DNA of 64,000 nt from Chloroflexota bacterium (lineage in GTDB: Bacteria > Chloroflexota > Anaerolineae > JAAYZQ01). Positions 16,144-25,043 of this stretch are shown piece after piece; the first letter of the stretch is position 1, and every line of letters starts with the position of its first letter. Location: positions 121,996-185,995 of the forward strand of contig JAGVRI010000009.1 in NCBI GenBank assembly GCA_018606645.1. Reading direction: 5' to 3'. The position numbers were made by a program, and so were the translations under genes. The notes beneath the pieces were generated by a model. The model was not told where the DNA came from, did no database searches, and saw nothing but the letters and a program-made list of their open reading frames with translations.

Positions 16144-16595
16144 GGCTACCCGCACTGTCTTGCCGGCTACTTTGACGCTGGCCCGTCGCTGTCTGGTCTG
16201 GCCCGATGTTTTTTCCCTCCTTTCCCTGACCGGCCCGCCCCTCCCATTCTGTTTCGTGTTGCCGTTTCGCCCGGCAGCGTGCGGCGGATACCATTGGTCG
16301 GGCGATTTTGCACGACGAAGCGACGCAGAATCCCCATCGCCCTTGCCCGTGCTGCCACCCTACAACCGGCAGAAGCGACAGCGACGGGATCAATAAGAAC
16401 CAGGTCAATTGCAACAGAATTTTAGCGATAGGGCACCATACTTTGACGCCGGGGAGTTTTATGGTAGAATGGGATATGGCAAGTAGGGGTTTTGGAGAAG
16501 GACAGGCAGGGGCATGGCAACTGGAAGGAACCAGTGTGTCCGGTGTGTCAGGAAAGCGGTGACGTCTTTACCGCCAAAGACGTAGAGGCGAAACG
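16144..16595 (+). other. Intergenic region between mreB and mreC
   Basis: About 450 bases with no convincing gene. The only clear feature is the promoter at 16443-16470. A direct repeat of CTGGCCCG and a T-run (TTTTTT near 16210) follow mreB, but no good stem was found, so a terminator is not claimed. Confidence 0.5.
16443..16470 (+). promoter_or_regulatory. Promoter of the mreC-to-rodA operon
   Basis: TTGACG (16443-16448), a 16-base spacer and TAGAAT (16465-16470). Expected leader of about 120 bases. Confidence 0.65.
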
Positions 16596-17459
16596 ATGAC
16601 GCGGGAGCGTCTGCGAAATCTGGCCCCTGTCTTGCTCGTACTGCTGGCGCTCACCGGAATCATGTTGCACCGGCTTGGCCTGCTCGAACCGGTCATCGGA
16701 TGGGGGCTCCGAATCAGTGCGCCGGTGCAAAAGGGGATCACGTCAGTCGTTAACCAGTTCAGCGAATGGACACAGACGGTGCAGGACCTGCGGGAGTTGC
16801 GCCAACGCAATCAGGAGTTGGAAGCTGAGAACGCACGCCTGTTGCTGGAAAACGTGCGACTCAGAGAGGTCGAACATGAAGTGATCTTGTTGCGCGAACT
16901 CCTGAACTTTTATCAGGAACATCCATCGTGGGAGATTCAGGGAGCCCACGTGACGGGCCGGGTGATCGCCCGAGATCCCAGTAACCTGCAGCGCACGATT
17001 ACCCTGGATGTGGGAACAGAAGCAGGAGTTGCCCGGAACATGCCGGTGATCACGGAGCGGGGATTGGTCGGACGTATCCTGGAAGTTGGACAAGGATGGT
17101 CCAAGGTGCTATTAATCACCGATGTCAGCAGTTCGGTGAATGCATTGACCCTAAGCAGCCGCGCCAGCGGTCTGGTTCAGGGCCGGGCCGATGGGTCGCT
17201 GGTCATGCAAGCCATTCCTCAGGGGGATACAGTCAGTGTGGGTGACACGGTATTCACCTCGGGCCTGGGTGGGAACTTTCCCCGGCAGATTCTGATCGGG
17301 CAGATCACCGCTGTAGAACGCAAAGATTCTGCCCTGTATCAGACGGCTGTTCTTCAGCCGACAGTGGATTTTGATCATTTGGAGATCGTGTTGGTCATTA
17401 CCGGTTTCAAACCGGTGGAAGAAGCGGTCCCGACAGGATCGACTACGTCGGAGCGATAA
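16596..17459 (+). CDS. mreC: Rod shape-determining protein MreC
   Basis: A bitopic membrane protein that organises the elongasome in the space outside the membrane. The 287 residues show one N-terminal membrane segment (about 9-27), a coiled coil (about 58-108), and the two beta-barrel domains with VTGRVIARDPSNLQRTITLD, VGRILEVGQGWSKVLLITD and the GD(T)V(F)TSGLGG motif. GAGGC lies 6 bases before the ATG. mreD follows after 48 bases. Confidence 0.94.
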   Translation: MTRERLRNLAPVLLVLLALTGIMLHRLGLLEPVIGWGLRISAPVQKGITSVVNQFSEWTQTVQDLRELRQRNQELEAENARLLLENVRLREVEHEVILLRELLNFYQEHPSWEIQGAHVTGRVIARDPSNLQRTITLDVGTEAGVARNMPVITERGLVGRILEVGQGWSKVLLITDVSSSVNALTLSSRASGLVQGRADGSLVMQAIPQGDTVSVGDTVFTSGLGGNFPRQILIGQITAVERKDSALYQTAVLQPTVDFDHLEIVLVITGFKPVEEAVPTGSTTSER

Positions 17460-17507
17460 GCTGAGGAACCGGTGGGACATGAGTCTGGCCCACAATGCAT
17501 GTGAACC

Positions 17508-18008
17508 GTGACAGCCTATCTGGTGATCCCTTTGTTGGTCGCTGTGGCCCTCATCCAGGCCACCGTGATGCCGCATCTGAGGATTTGGGGGGTATTTCCG
17601 GACCTTCCCCTTTTGGCAGTGGTTTCTTGGGCGCTGCTGCGAGGGGTCAGGGAAGGCATGATTTGGGGATTTATTGCCGGGCTGGCGGTGGACTTGATGT
17701 CTGGAGCCCCTTTCGGCGCGGCTACGGTATCGCTGATGGTCGTGGGCGGCATATCTGGCCTGGGAGAGGCAACCGTCTTTCGCACCCATGTAGCCTTACC
17801 TCTGGTGACCGTGGCAGGAGCAACCATCCTTTACGATCTGCTTTTCCTGTTGGTCATGCAACTGTCAGGACGACAAGTGGTCTGGCTGGAGATCCTGTGG
17901 CGGACGATACTGCCGTCTGCGGTGCTGAATATGTTGATCTCGCCGCTGGTTCTGGGGCCGATGCATCTGTTGCACCGCCGGTTTGGTCGCGAGAAGATGG
18001 AGTGGTAG
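17508..18008 (+). CDS. mreD: Rod shape-determining protein MreD
   Basis: A small integral membrane protein of the elongasome: 166 residues, five or six membrane segments, and the family motif GFIAGLAVDLMSGAPFG in the middle. The start is a GTG at 17508; the nearby GTG at 17501 is in another frame. The stop lies one base before the TTG start of mrdA, so translation is probably coupled. Confidence 0.9.
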   Translation: MTAYLVIPLLVAVALIQATVMPHLRIWGVFPDLPLLAVVSWALLRGVREGMIWGFIAGLAVDLMSGAPFGAATVSLMVVGGISGLGEATVFRTHVALPLVTVAGATILYDLLFLLVMQLSGRQVVWLEILWRTILPSAVLNMLISPLVLGPMHLLHRRFGREKMEW

Positions 18009-18009
18009 A

Positions 18010-19995
18010 TTGAGGCAAGGCCCGATTTCGGATCTCGGAGCCCGGTTCTTGGGATACCGGATTGTCATGGTCATCGCCTTTCTGATCATGGTGGCCCAGT
18101 TATGGCGGCTCCAAATTGTGCGAGGAGGATATTATCAGCAAGCCGCTGATGTGAACCGACTGCGACTCGAGTCGGACCCCGCGCCCCGGGGGGTCATGTA
18201 TGATCGCCGGGGGTACCTGCTCGTTCGCAATACCCCTCAACTCGCCGTGTCGATCATCCCTGCCTACCTGCCCGAAGACCGGATCGAGCGTCGGGTTATG
18301 TTGGCCAAGCTGGCCGAATTGATCGACATGCCGCTCTCGACCCCGCCGCCGAATCGCCTGGCCCAGGAGAGCGGGCGGCCGATCATGGAACCCGAGACCG
18401 ATTCGACTCCTGGAATTCTAAACATCCTGGAGGAAGCGCAACTGGCTCCCTACCGCCCCGCTCTTCTAAAAGTGGGCATTCCCCGTGAAATCGCGATGAT
18501 CCTCGAGGAAGAGCATTTGGATTGGCCGGGCGTGCTGGTCCAGATGCAACCAGCGCGGGACTATCCATATGGTCCTCTGGTCGCGCACCTGTTGGGGTAT
18601 GTAGGGCCAATTCCCCAGGAACAGGCACAGGAGTATGAAGAAAAAGGATATGACCCCAACCGTCACCGGGTCGGATTGACGGGTCTGGAGTACAGCTTTG
18701 AAGAGGAACTGCGGGGGGTGGAAGGACAGAAGCTGATCGAGGTAGACGTGGCAGGTCGGGAAGTGCGCACGGTCGGCGATCCCCAGGAAGCGGTGCCCGG
18801 TCACAATCTCCGTCTGACGGTGGATCTGGAACTTCAACAGAAGGCAGAAGAGATCCTCACCACACATCTGAAGGTCAACCACAAAACGCAGGGGATCGTC
18901 GTCGCCATGAACCCCCAAACGGGCGAGGTCCTGGCCATGGTCTCACTGCCGAGTTATGACAATAACCTGTTCACCGGAGGGATTTCATCGGAAGCCCTTC
19001 AGGCCCTACAGCAGGACCCCGATCGCCCATTGGTGAATCATGCCATTTCCGGGCAGTTTCCTCCCGGTTCGGTCTTTAAGGTCATTGTCGCAGCAGCCGG
19101 GCTGGAAGAAGGAGTGATTACACCGAATACAACGCTCCACTGTGGAGGGATCTTGTGGTTGCCCAACCGCTACTACCCTGAGGATCCCAGCCTGGCCCAG
19201 CCTTTCTACTGTTGGATCCATCAATACTATGGGAGCCATGGCTCTCTGAATGTGGTCTCGGCGTTGGCCCAGTCGTGTGATATCTTTTTCTATCAGGTAG
19301 GGGGTGGGTACCTCAAGCGTTTTCAGGGCCTCGGCGAAGAACGATTGGGATACTACGCCGAGCTATTTGGGTTAGGGGCCCGGACCGGGATCGATCTGCC
19401 CGGGGAAGCGCGCGGCCTGGTGCCGACTTCCAAATGGAAACGAGTGAACTACACTGAATCGTGGGTCACTGGGGACACTTATAATATGTCGATCGGCCAG
19501 GGGTTTGTGCTGGCCACTCCGTTGCAGATGCTGAACGCTGTGGCGGCGATCGCCAATGGCGGTACTCTGTATCGTCCCCAGCTCGTCCGCGAAGTGATGG
19601 ACAGTGAGGGGAATATAGTCCGCCCCTTTGTCCCGGAGGTGATCCGACAGTTGCCGATTTCCAAGGCCAATCTCGACCTGGTCCGTCAAGGAATGCGCCT
19701 GGCAGTCGCCGCCGGCACCGCTCGGAAGGCGAACGTGCCAGGGGTTGCGGTGGCCGGCAAGACCGGCACCGCCGAGTTCTTTGTCGATCAGAATAAGGAT
19801 GGTCTTCCAGACCGCACTCGCGATGGTCACCTGCCGACCCACGCCTGGTTTGCGGCGTTCGCCCCGTTCGAGCGTCCGGAGATCGCCTTGATCGTGTTTG
19901 TGTACGGGGGTGGAGAGGGTTCGGCAGTAGCCGTACCGATCGCCCAGGAGATTTTGAGCTACTACTTTAGCCAGGAACGGGAGGAATACAAATGA
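18010..19995 (+). CDS. mrdA: Penicillin-binding protein 2 (elongation transpeptidase)
   Basis: A class B PBP that cross-links peptidoglycan along the cell sides, working with RodA. It has an N-terminal membrane anchor, a pedestal domain starting APRGVMYDRRGYLLVRN, and the transpeptidase domain with SVFK (about residue 353), SCD as the SxN motif (about 422) and KTG (about 584). The TTG at 18010 is preferred because GGAG lies 7 bases upstream and the codon follows the mreD stop by one base; an earlier TTG at 17983 would overlap mreD by 25 bases. The 661-residue length is usual. The next gene overlaps its stop as ATGA. Confidence 0.95.
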   Translation: MRQGPISDLGARFLGYRIVMVIAFLIMVAQLWRLQIVRGGYYQQAADVNRLRLESDPAPRGVMYDRRGYLLVRNTPQLAVSIIPAYLPEDRIERRVMLAKLAELIDMPLSTPPPNRLAQESGRPIMEPETDSTPGILNILEEAQLAPYRPALLKVGIPREIAMILEEEHLDWPGVLVQMQPARDYPYGPLVAHLLGYVGPIPQEQAQEYEEKGYDPNRHRVGLTGLEYSFEEELRGVEGQKLIEVDVAGREVRTVGDPQEAVPGHNLRLTVDLELQQKAEEILTTHLKVNHKTQGIVVAMNPQTGEVLAMVSLPSYDNNLFTGGISSEALQALQQDPDRPLVNHAISGQFPPGSVFKVIVAAAGLEEGVITPNTTLHCGGILWLPNRYYPEDPSLAQPFYCWIHQYYGSHGSLNVVSALAQSCDIFFYQVGGGYLKRFQGLGEERLGYYAELFGLGARTGIDLPGEARGLVPTSKWKRVNYTESWVTGDTYNMSIGQGFVLATPLQMLNAVAAIANGGTLYRPQLVREVMDSEGNIVRPFVPEVIRQLPISKANLDLVRQGMRLAVAAGTARKANVPGVAVAGKTGTAEFFVDQNKDGLPDRTRDGHLPTHAWFAAFAPFERPEIALIVFVYGGGEGSAVAVPIAQEILSYYFSQEREEYK

Positions 19996-20984
19996 GTTGG
20001 AGGGTTCCTCGCCGCCGCTCCCCACCGCTGGTGATCTGGGTGTTGCTGGGCCTGGTGCTGGGACTGATCGCGCTCGGCGCGGTCTCTGGCTGGATTGCCT
20101 GGCAAAAGATCGAGCAAGTCCAGACGCTCCAATCTGAGCTAGCCGCCCTTCGGAGCGAACGACAGGCCATGGAAGATCAACTGGCATCCTTGCAGAACGC
20201 CGCTGCCCTGTGCCAGGACCGCCTGGCGGCACTGGATGCGAACAGCCCTGATCAGCAACTGGCCTCGATCCAACAGGCGTTGACCACGGTCCGGGACCCC
20301 CAGGGCCTCAGCGACTTGCAGGCATCCTTAAGCCAAGTACAGGCGAGAATTGATGATCTCCAGAACACGCTCAATGACCTGGCACAACAAATGGAGGCCA
20401 TGGCCGCACAGGCCGAGTTGACAGGCACCATTCCGGACCAGGTCCGCCTGGACGTTCCACGCCAACGGCAAAGCCACAACCTGAGTTGTGAGGCGTCGGC
20501 TGCCTCCATGGTCGCCCAGTATCAGGGGGTGAACCTGAGCGAAGCCGAGGTACTGGCTGCCTTGCCGGCCAACAAGAACCCTCATCTCGGGTTTAGGGGC
20601 AATGTGGACGGCCCCACCGGAGGGATTCAGGATTATGGCGTGTATGCCGGTCCGATTCTGGCCATCTTGAACAGCCGGGGGCTCCGGGCCTGGCTGGTCG
20701 AAGGCGGACTGGAAGGGATCAAGGCCGCCATCCGTCGCGGGAATCCGGTCATCGCCTGGGTCACCTACAACTGTCTGCCCAGTACTCCGGTGGTCGAAGA
20801 GATCGACGGGAAGCAGGTGACGCTGGTGCCTAACCAGCATGTGGTGGTGGTGACCGGGTTTAACGCTGAAGGCGTATGGGCCAATGATCCGTGGGATGGT
20901 CAGGAGGACTTTTATTCCAATGAGCACTTCTCTCGGGCTATGGGGTACTTTGGGGATATGGCCATTGAGGTAGCCAAGCCTTGA
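19992..20984 (+). CDS. Membrane-anchored C39-like cysteine peptidase with coiled coil
   Basis: A protein of 330 residues: one membrane segment (about 13-36), a long coiled coil (about 37-140), then a papain-like C39_2 domain. Candidate catalytic residues are C166 (SHNLSCEASAASM), H283 (PNQHVVVVTGF) and D299 (WANDPWDG), in the order expected for this family. The domain would face outward. The ATG overlaps the mrdA stop (ATGA), so it is translated together with PBP2. This position, between PBP2 and MinCDE, suggests a role in cell-wall growth or processing of an envelope protein. The substrate is unknown, and it could also act as a scaffold through the coiled coil. Confidence 0.82.
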   Translation: MSWRVPRRRSPPLVIWVLLGLVLGLIALGAVSGWIAWQKIEQVQTLQSELAALRSERQAMEDQLASLQNAAALCQDRLAALDANSPDQQLASIQQALTTVRDPQGLSDLQASLSQVQARIDDLQNTLNDLAQQMEAMAAQAELTGTIPDQVRLDVPRQRQSHNLSCEASAASMVAQYQGVNLSEAEVLAALPANKNPHLGFRGNVDGPTGGIQDYGVYAGPILAILNSRGLRAWLVEGGLEGIKAAIRRGNPVIAWVTYNCLPSTPVVEEIDGKQVTLVPNQHVVVVTGFNAEGVWANDPWDGQEDFYSNEHFSRAMGYFGDMAIEVAKP

Positions 20985-21056
20985 CCAGAGACCGGAGGAG
21001 AACGGTGGGAGCCAGTTGCGTTTGCTGGCAACCTCTGGATCGAGTGGCAGGACAAG

Positions 21057-21740
21057 ATGACCAAGACGGTAATGATTAAAGGAACCGCAGAAGGGCTGGT
21101 GATTACGCTGGGGGAAGGACCGTGGCCGGAGGTCCTGGCCGAGCTCGAAACCCGATTGGCCTCGCGGGCTTCTTTCTTTCTGGGGGGGCGGGTGGCGTTG
21201 CGGGTTCATAATCGCGCGCTCTCGGTGGAGCAGTTGCGCGAGATCGGAACCATCATCGAGCAGAAAGGGATGACCATGTGGGCGGTCGAAAGCACGCACC
21301 CCACCTCGCAAAAGTCTGCTCAGGAGTTGGGTCTGGAGACCCGGATCCGATCGGCCTCATGGGAAGCCGAGACGACCGAGTTCCCGTCGGCAGAGATGAT
21401 GGGCATTGTCGTGCGGCGAACGCTCCGCTCCGGACAGACCATCCACTATCCCGGGCATGTGACGCTGATCGGCGATGTGAATCCGGGAGCCGAGGTGGTG
21501 GCCGGCGGCGATGTCATTGTCTGGGGTAAATTGCGAGGGACCGTCCACGCCGGCGCGATGGGAGACGATCGAGCGGTGGTTTGCGCCCTCGAACTGGCTC
21601 CCAGCCAGATCCGCATCGGCCCCTACGTGGCTTGCTCTCCGGAACGAAGCCGCCGCCCCAAGACCCCTGAAATCGCCCGAGTACAGGAGGAGGGCATTGT
21701 GGTCGAACCGTGGAGCAAATGGGCCAAACTCGAAAGTTAG
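21057..21740 (+). CDS. minC: Septum site-determining protein MinC
   Basis: The FtsZ-assembly inhibitor that blocks division away from mid-cell. The N-terminal domain (about residues 1-100) is followed by the right-handed beta-helix C-domain with GDVNPGAEVVAGGDVIVWG and GTVHAGAMGD, the MinD-binding and dimer face. The 227-residue length fits. It sits immediately before minD and minE and follows the C39 peptidase gene by 72 bases. Confidence 0.94.
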   Translation: MTKTVMIKGTAEGLVITLGEGPWPEVLAELETRLASRASFFLGGRVALRVHNRALSVEQLREIGTIIEQKGMTMWAVESTHPTSQKSAQELGLETRIRSASWEAETTEFPSAEMMGIVVRRTLRSGQTIHYPGHVTLIGDVNPGAEVVAGGDVIVWGKLRGTVHAGAMGDDRAVVCALELAPSQIRIGPYVACSPERSRRPKTPEIARVQEEGIVVEPWSKWAKLES

Positions 21741-21824
21741 GATGGAAGCTGGCTGGACTTCTAGTTTCGCTGTTCTCAGGCGGAGCCACAGCTTTGAGCC
21801 ACTGCATCATGGGAGGAGGTAGAG

Positions 21825-22619
21825 ATGGGAGCTAAAGTCGTGACCATCACATCAGGAAAAGGCGGCGTCGGCAAGACGACCACGACCGCCAATGTGGGGG
21901 TCGCCCTGGCCATGTTAGGGCAGCGGGTCGTGGCCATTGATGCCGACATTGGGTTGAGAAACCTGGATGTGGTGATGGGTCTGGAAAACCGGATCGTGTA
22001 CGATTTGGTAGACGCGGTGGAGGGGCACTGCCGCCTGCGGCAAGCCCTTATCCGCGATAAACGTCTGTCGGAATTGTACCTCTTGCCGGCAGCCCAGACC
22101 CGTGACAAGACAGCCGTCAAGCCGGAGCAGATGATCGAACTGTGCGACCAGCTCCGTCCGGACTTTGACTTTATCCTGATTGACTCGCCGGCCGGTATTG
22201 AGCAGGGCTACCGCAATGCCGTGGCTCCGGCCGATCGGGTGCTGATCGTGACCACTCCGGAGGTCTCGGCAGTGCGCGACGCCGACCGGATCGTCGGCCT
22301 GGTCGAATCGGAGGGAAAGGGGCCGCCCAAGCTGATTATCAATCGGCTGAACCCAGAGATGGTCCGTCGTGGACAGATGCTCAGCACGCAGGATGTGATC
22401 GAGATCCTGGCCATTGATCTGATCGGAATTATCCCAGAGGATAAGGAGATCATTATCTCCACCAACCGGGGAACTCCGGTGGCATTGGACGGCAAAGCCA
22501 TATCAGGTCAGGCTTTTCGGAACATTGCCGGTCGGTTATTGGGGCAAGACATCCCGTTTATGCCGATCAAGGAATCAGCCGGCGTGATGGAGCGTCTCGC
22601 CCGCCTGATCCGGGGTTAG
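21825..22619 (+). CDS. minD: Septum site-determining ATPase MinD
   Basis: A membrane-associated ParA-type ATPase that recruits MinC and is released by MinE. The deviant Walker A (KGGVGKTTT, residues 11-19) is followed by DADIGLRNLDVVMGLENR, DSPAGIEQG and a C-terminal amphipathic helix (MERLARLIRG) for membrane attachment. GGGAGGAGG lies upstream of the ATG. The 264-residue length is normal. Confidence 0.96.
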   Translation: MGAKVVTITSGKGGVGKTTTTANVGVALAMLGQRVVAIDADIGLRNLDVVMGLENRIVYDLVDAVEGHCRLRQALIRDKRLSELYLLPAAQTRDKTAVKPEQMIELCDQLRPDFDFILIDSPAGIEQGYRNAVAPADRVLIVTTPEVSAVRDADRIVGLVESEGKGPPKLIINRLNPEMVRRGQMLSTQDVIEILAIDLIGIIPEDKEIIISTNRGTPVALDGKAISGQAFRNIAGRLLGQDIPFMPIKESAGVMERLARLIRG

Positions 22620-22640
22620 CCACAGGCAAAAGGAGGAACG

Positions 22641-22949
22641 ATGGGATTTCTAAATCGTCTATGGGGGCGTGGTGAGCCCACCAGCCGTGACATCGCCAAA
22701 GAGCGGCTGCAACTGGTCCTGGTTCACGACCGGATCAAGATCTCCCCGGTCTTGTTGGACAAAATGAAGGATGAATTGATCACGGTCATTTCCCGGTATC
22801 TCGAAATTGACGCTGACGGGGTAGAGGTAACCTTTACTCAGAGCAAACGAGAAAGCCGGCTGATCGCTGACATTCCGGTGGTGGGTCCAACACCGGGTTC
22901 AGCTCCAAGGCAAGTGCCGGCCGGAGTGAGAGGCGGAAAGGGTGGCTAG
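22641..22949 (+). CDS. minE: Cell division topological specificity factor MinE
   Basis: It stimulates MinD ATPase and drives pole-to-pole oscillation. An N-terminal amphipathic start (MGFLNRLWGR) is followed by the anti-MinCD segment AKERLQLVLVHDRIKISP and the dimer domain ending DGVEVTFTQSKRESRLIADI. A Gly/Pro-rich tail lengthens it to 102 residues. AGGAGG lies 4 bases before the ATG. Its last 8 bases overlap the rodA start. Confidence 0.93.
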   Translation: MGFLNRLWGRGEPTSRDIAKERLQLVLVHDRIKISPVLLDKMKDELITVISRYLEIDADGVEVTFTQSKRESRLIADIPVVGPTPGSAPRQVPAGVRGGKGG

Positions 22950-24417
22950 ACGTTTCTGGCGCAACCTGGATTATCCGTTATTGGCTGCGCTGCTGATCTT
23001 GTCCGCCTATGGCGTGGTCATGATCTACAGTGCAACCCTTGGCACGCTGGGCGTGGAAGATGCAGCCCGGCGGCAGTTCGTGTATGCCATAGTGGGCGTT
23101 GTTTTGTTGTTCATCACGGCGTCAATTGACTACCGCCTCTGGGACCTCGTCCAGCAGCCACTGCCCATCCTCACTCCGCTCCTGTTGTCCTGGGGGAACA
23201 TCGCCTTGATCCTGACCTGGCGACTGAGACAGATGTCAACCATGGGAGGGACGCCGATTGCGCTACTTTCCAGGTCTGATCTGCCTCTCTTTGCTATGGC
23301 GCTGATGGCGATGATGCTGGTATTCATGCTCGATCGATCCTGGATCCGACAGATTAATCTCGGGTTGCAGCGGGCTGGGATAGCCGCCATGGTGTTCGGT
23401 GTGGCAGTCAGTCTGGCCTGGCTGTCCAGCCGCCTGGGGTCAGCCAACCTCCTCCATTGGGTCCCTTATCTGATCACCGGCAGCCTGGCCGTGCTCTACC
23501 TGTTGGATTGCCTGACTCTGCGCTTCTGCGATCAACTACAAAACGGTCTGTATGCCCTGATTCTCATCCTGCTGAGCATCGTCCTGGTAAGCGGCCAGGT
23601 GGCCGGCGGGGCCAAAAGCTGGCTTGGTGCGGGGGCGGTTCAGCCTTCGGAACTCTCCAAGATCCTGATCATTATCGTACTGGCCAAGTACCTGGCCGAC
23701 CATGAGGAGGAAGTCCAGCGCATCAAGGTGGTGTTGATTTCGCTCGGGATGGTTGGCATACCGGCCCTGTTGGTCTATCTTCAGCCAGACCTGGGGATGG
23801 TCCTGATCATGATAGCGATTTGGCTGGTCATGATGTGGGTGGCCCGGGTTCGGGTGGCGCACTTACTGTCTCTGGCGGTGGCGGGGGTAGCTGCCTTGCC
23901 TCTCATCTGGGTAAACCTGGAAGAGTACATGCGGCGGCGCCTTTTGTTGTTTATCAACCCGGCCCACGACCCCGATTCGTATTTCAACGTCTATCAGGCC
24001 CTGGTGAGCATCGGTTCGGGTGGATGGACCGGCAAAGGCTTCACCCGAGGCACGCAGAGTCAGCTCCACTTTTTGCGGGTCCGACATACCGATTTCATCT
24101 TTGCGGTCACCGCTGAGGAATTGGGGTTTCTGGGCGCGGTGGCAATGATGCTCTTGATCTTTGCCCTGCTGTGGCGGACCATCCGCGTCGCCGAGCAGGC
24201 CAGAGACACCTTTGGCCGGCTGGTCGCCTCCGGAGTGGCGGGGGTGATTTTGTTTCAAAGTGTGGTAAACATTGGAATGAACCTCGGATTGCTGCCGGTG
24301 ACCGGCATTCCATTGCCCTTTGTGAGCTATGGAGGAAGTTCACTTCTGACCTTAATGTTGGCCATGGGGTTGGTGGAGAGCATCGCGGTCCGGCGCAAAA
24401 AGCTAGAATTTGTTTGA
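22942..24417 (+). CDS. rodA: SEDS peptidoglycan polymerase RodA, with an internal insertion
   Basis: A multi-pass glycosyltransferase that polymerises lipid II and partners PBP2. Family motifs include GAGAVQPSELSKILII, YLQPDLGMVL, GWTGKGFTRGTQSQLHFL with HTDFIFAV, and the C-terminal TGIPLPFVSYGGSS. It is called RodA, not FtsW, because it lies in the mre operon. At 491 residues it is about 110 longer than usual, because of an insertion (roughly residues 75-195) that adds two or three membrane segments ahead of the WLG motif. The GTG start lies inside the last codons of minE. Confidence 0.9.
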   Translation: MARRFWRNLDYPLLAALLILSAYGVVMIYSATLGTLGVEDAARRQFVYAIVGVVLLFITASIDYRLWDLVQQPLPILTPLLLSWGNIALILTWRLRQMSTMGGTPIALLSRSDLPLFAMALMAMMLVFMLDRSWIRQINLGLQRAGIAAMVFGVAVSLAWLSSRLGSANLLHWVPYLITGSLAVLYLLDCLTLRFCDQLQNGLYALILILLSIVLVSGQVAGGAKSWLGAGAVQPSELSKILIIIVLAKYLADHEEEVQRIKVVLISLGMVGIPALLVYLQPDLGMVLIMIAIWLVMMWVARVRVAHLLSLAVAGVAALPLIWVNLEEYMRRRLLLFINPAHDPDSYFNVYQALVSIGSGGWTGKGFTRGTQSQLHFLRVRHTDFIFAVTAEELGFLGAVAMMLLIFALLWRTIRVAEQARDTFGRLVASGVAGVILFQSVVNIGMNLGLLPVTGIPLPFVSYGGSSLLTLMLAMGLVESIAVRRKKLEFV

Positions 24418-24467
24418 CCTCCTGTGTGTCCAAAGGTTGAGCTGTTCCGGTTTCTCGAAGAGTCGAA

Positions 24468-24974
24468 ATGTGGGGATACACCATTCGTCCGGCGCGGTTG
24501 GCCGATCTCGACCGCCTCGTCGAGTTGCTGACAGAGTTGCAGGATCACCTCGAAGCGGTCAATCCCGAGTTATGGCGGATGACCGATCAAGCAAGAAAGG
24601 AGCTGAGAGGCCAGGTGGCAGCGCGGCTGACGGCGCCCGGCAGTTGTGTGCTGGTGGCCGAGCATCAACGGGACGGAGTTGTCGGTACGATCTCGGGTCG
24701 GATCCTCGTCAACCACCGCTATACGCCGGCGCGGACCGGCACGATCGATCAGGTGTTTGTGCGGAAGGAGCACCGTCGCCTGGGTATCGGCTCACGCCTT
24801 GTGGCTGCCCTATGTCGCTTTTTTGCTGCCGAAGGGGTCGAGGACCTCTCATTGCGGTATGTGATCGGAAACCAGGAAGCCGCTCAGTTCTGGGAGGCGA
24901 TCGGTTTTGCCCCCCGCATTGTGGTCGTCGGCGCGTCGCGCCAGGCCGTGGAGGCCCGACTTCACGAACCATGA
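24468..24974 (+). CDS. GNAT-family N-acetyltransferase
   Basis: A 168-residue acetyl-CoA-dependent transferase. The acetyl-CoA binding motif is VFVRKEHRRLGIGSRLVAAL, and the C-terminal part has the usual VIGNQEAAQFWEAIGF. The substrate cannot be told from sequence. It lies 50 bases after rodA on the same strand and could be the last gene of that operon; gltX behind it has its own promoter, which begins 10 bases after this stop. Confidence 0.85.
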   Translation: MWGYTIRPARLADLDRLVELLTELQDHLEAVNPELWRMTDQARKELRGQVAARLTAPGSCVLVAEHQRDGVVGTISGRILVNHRYTPARTGTIDQVFVRKEHRRLGIGSRLVAALCRFFAAEGVEDLSLRYVIGNQEAAQFWEAIGFAPRIVVVGASRQAVEARLHEP

Positions 24975-24984
24975 GGTCAGCAGA

Positions 24985-25012
24985 TTGCGCTTCGTTGAAA
25001 TTGTGCTATACT
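24985..25012 (+). promoter_or_regulatory. Promoter of gltX
   Basis: TTGCGC (24985-24990), a 16-base spacer and TATACT (25007-25012). Confidence 0.6.
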
Positions 25013-25043
25013 TGGGCCTTAAATCGGCCACAGGAGGGGCATT

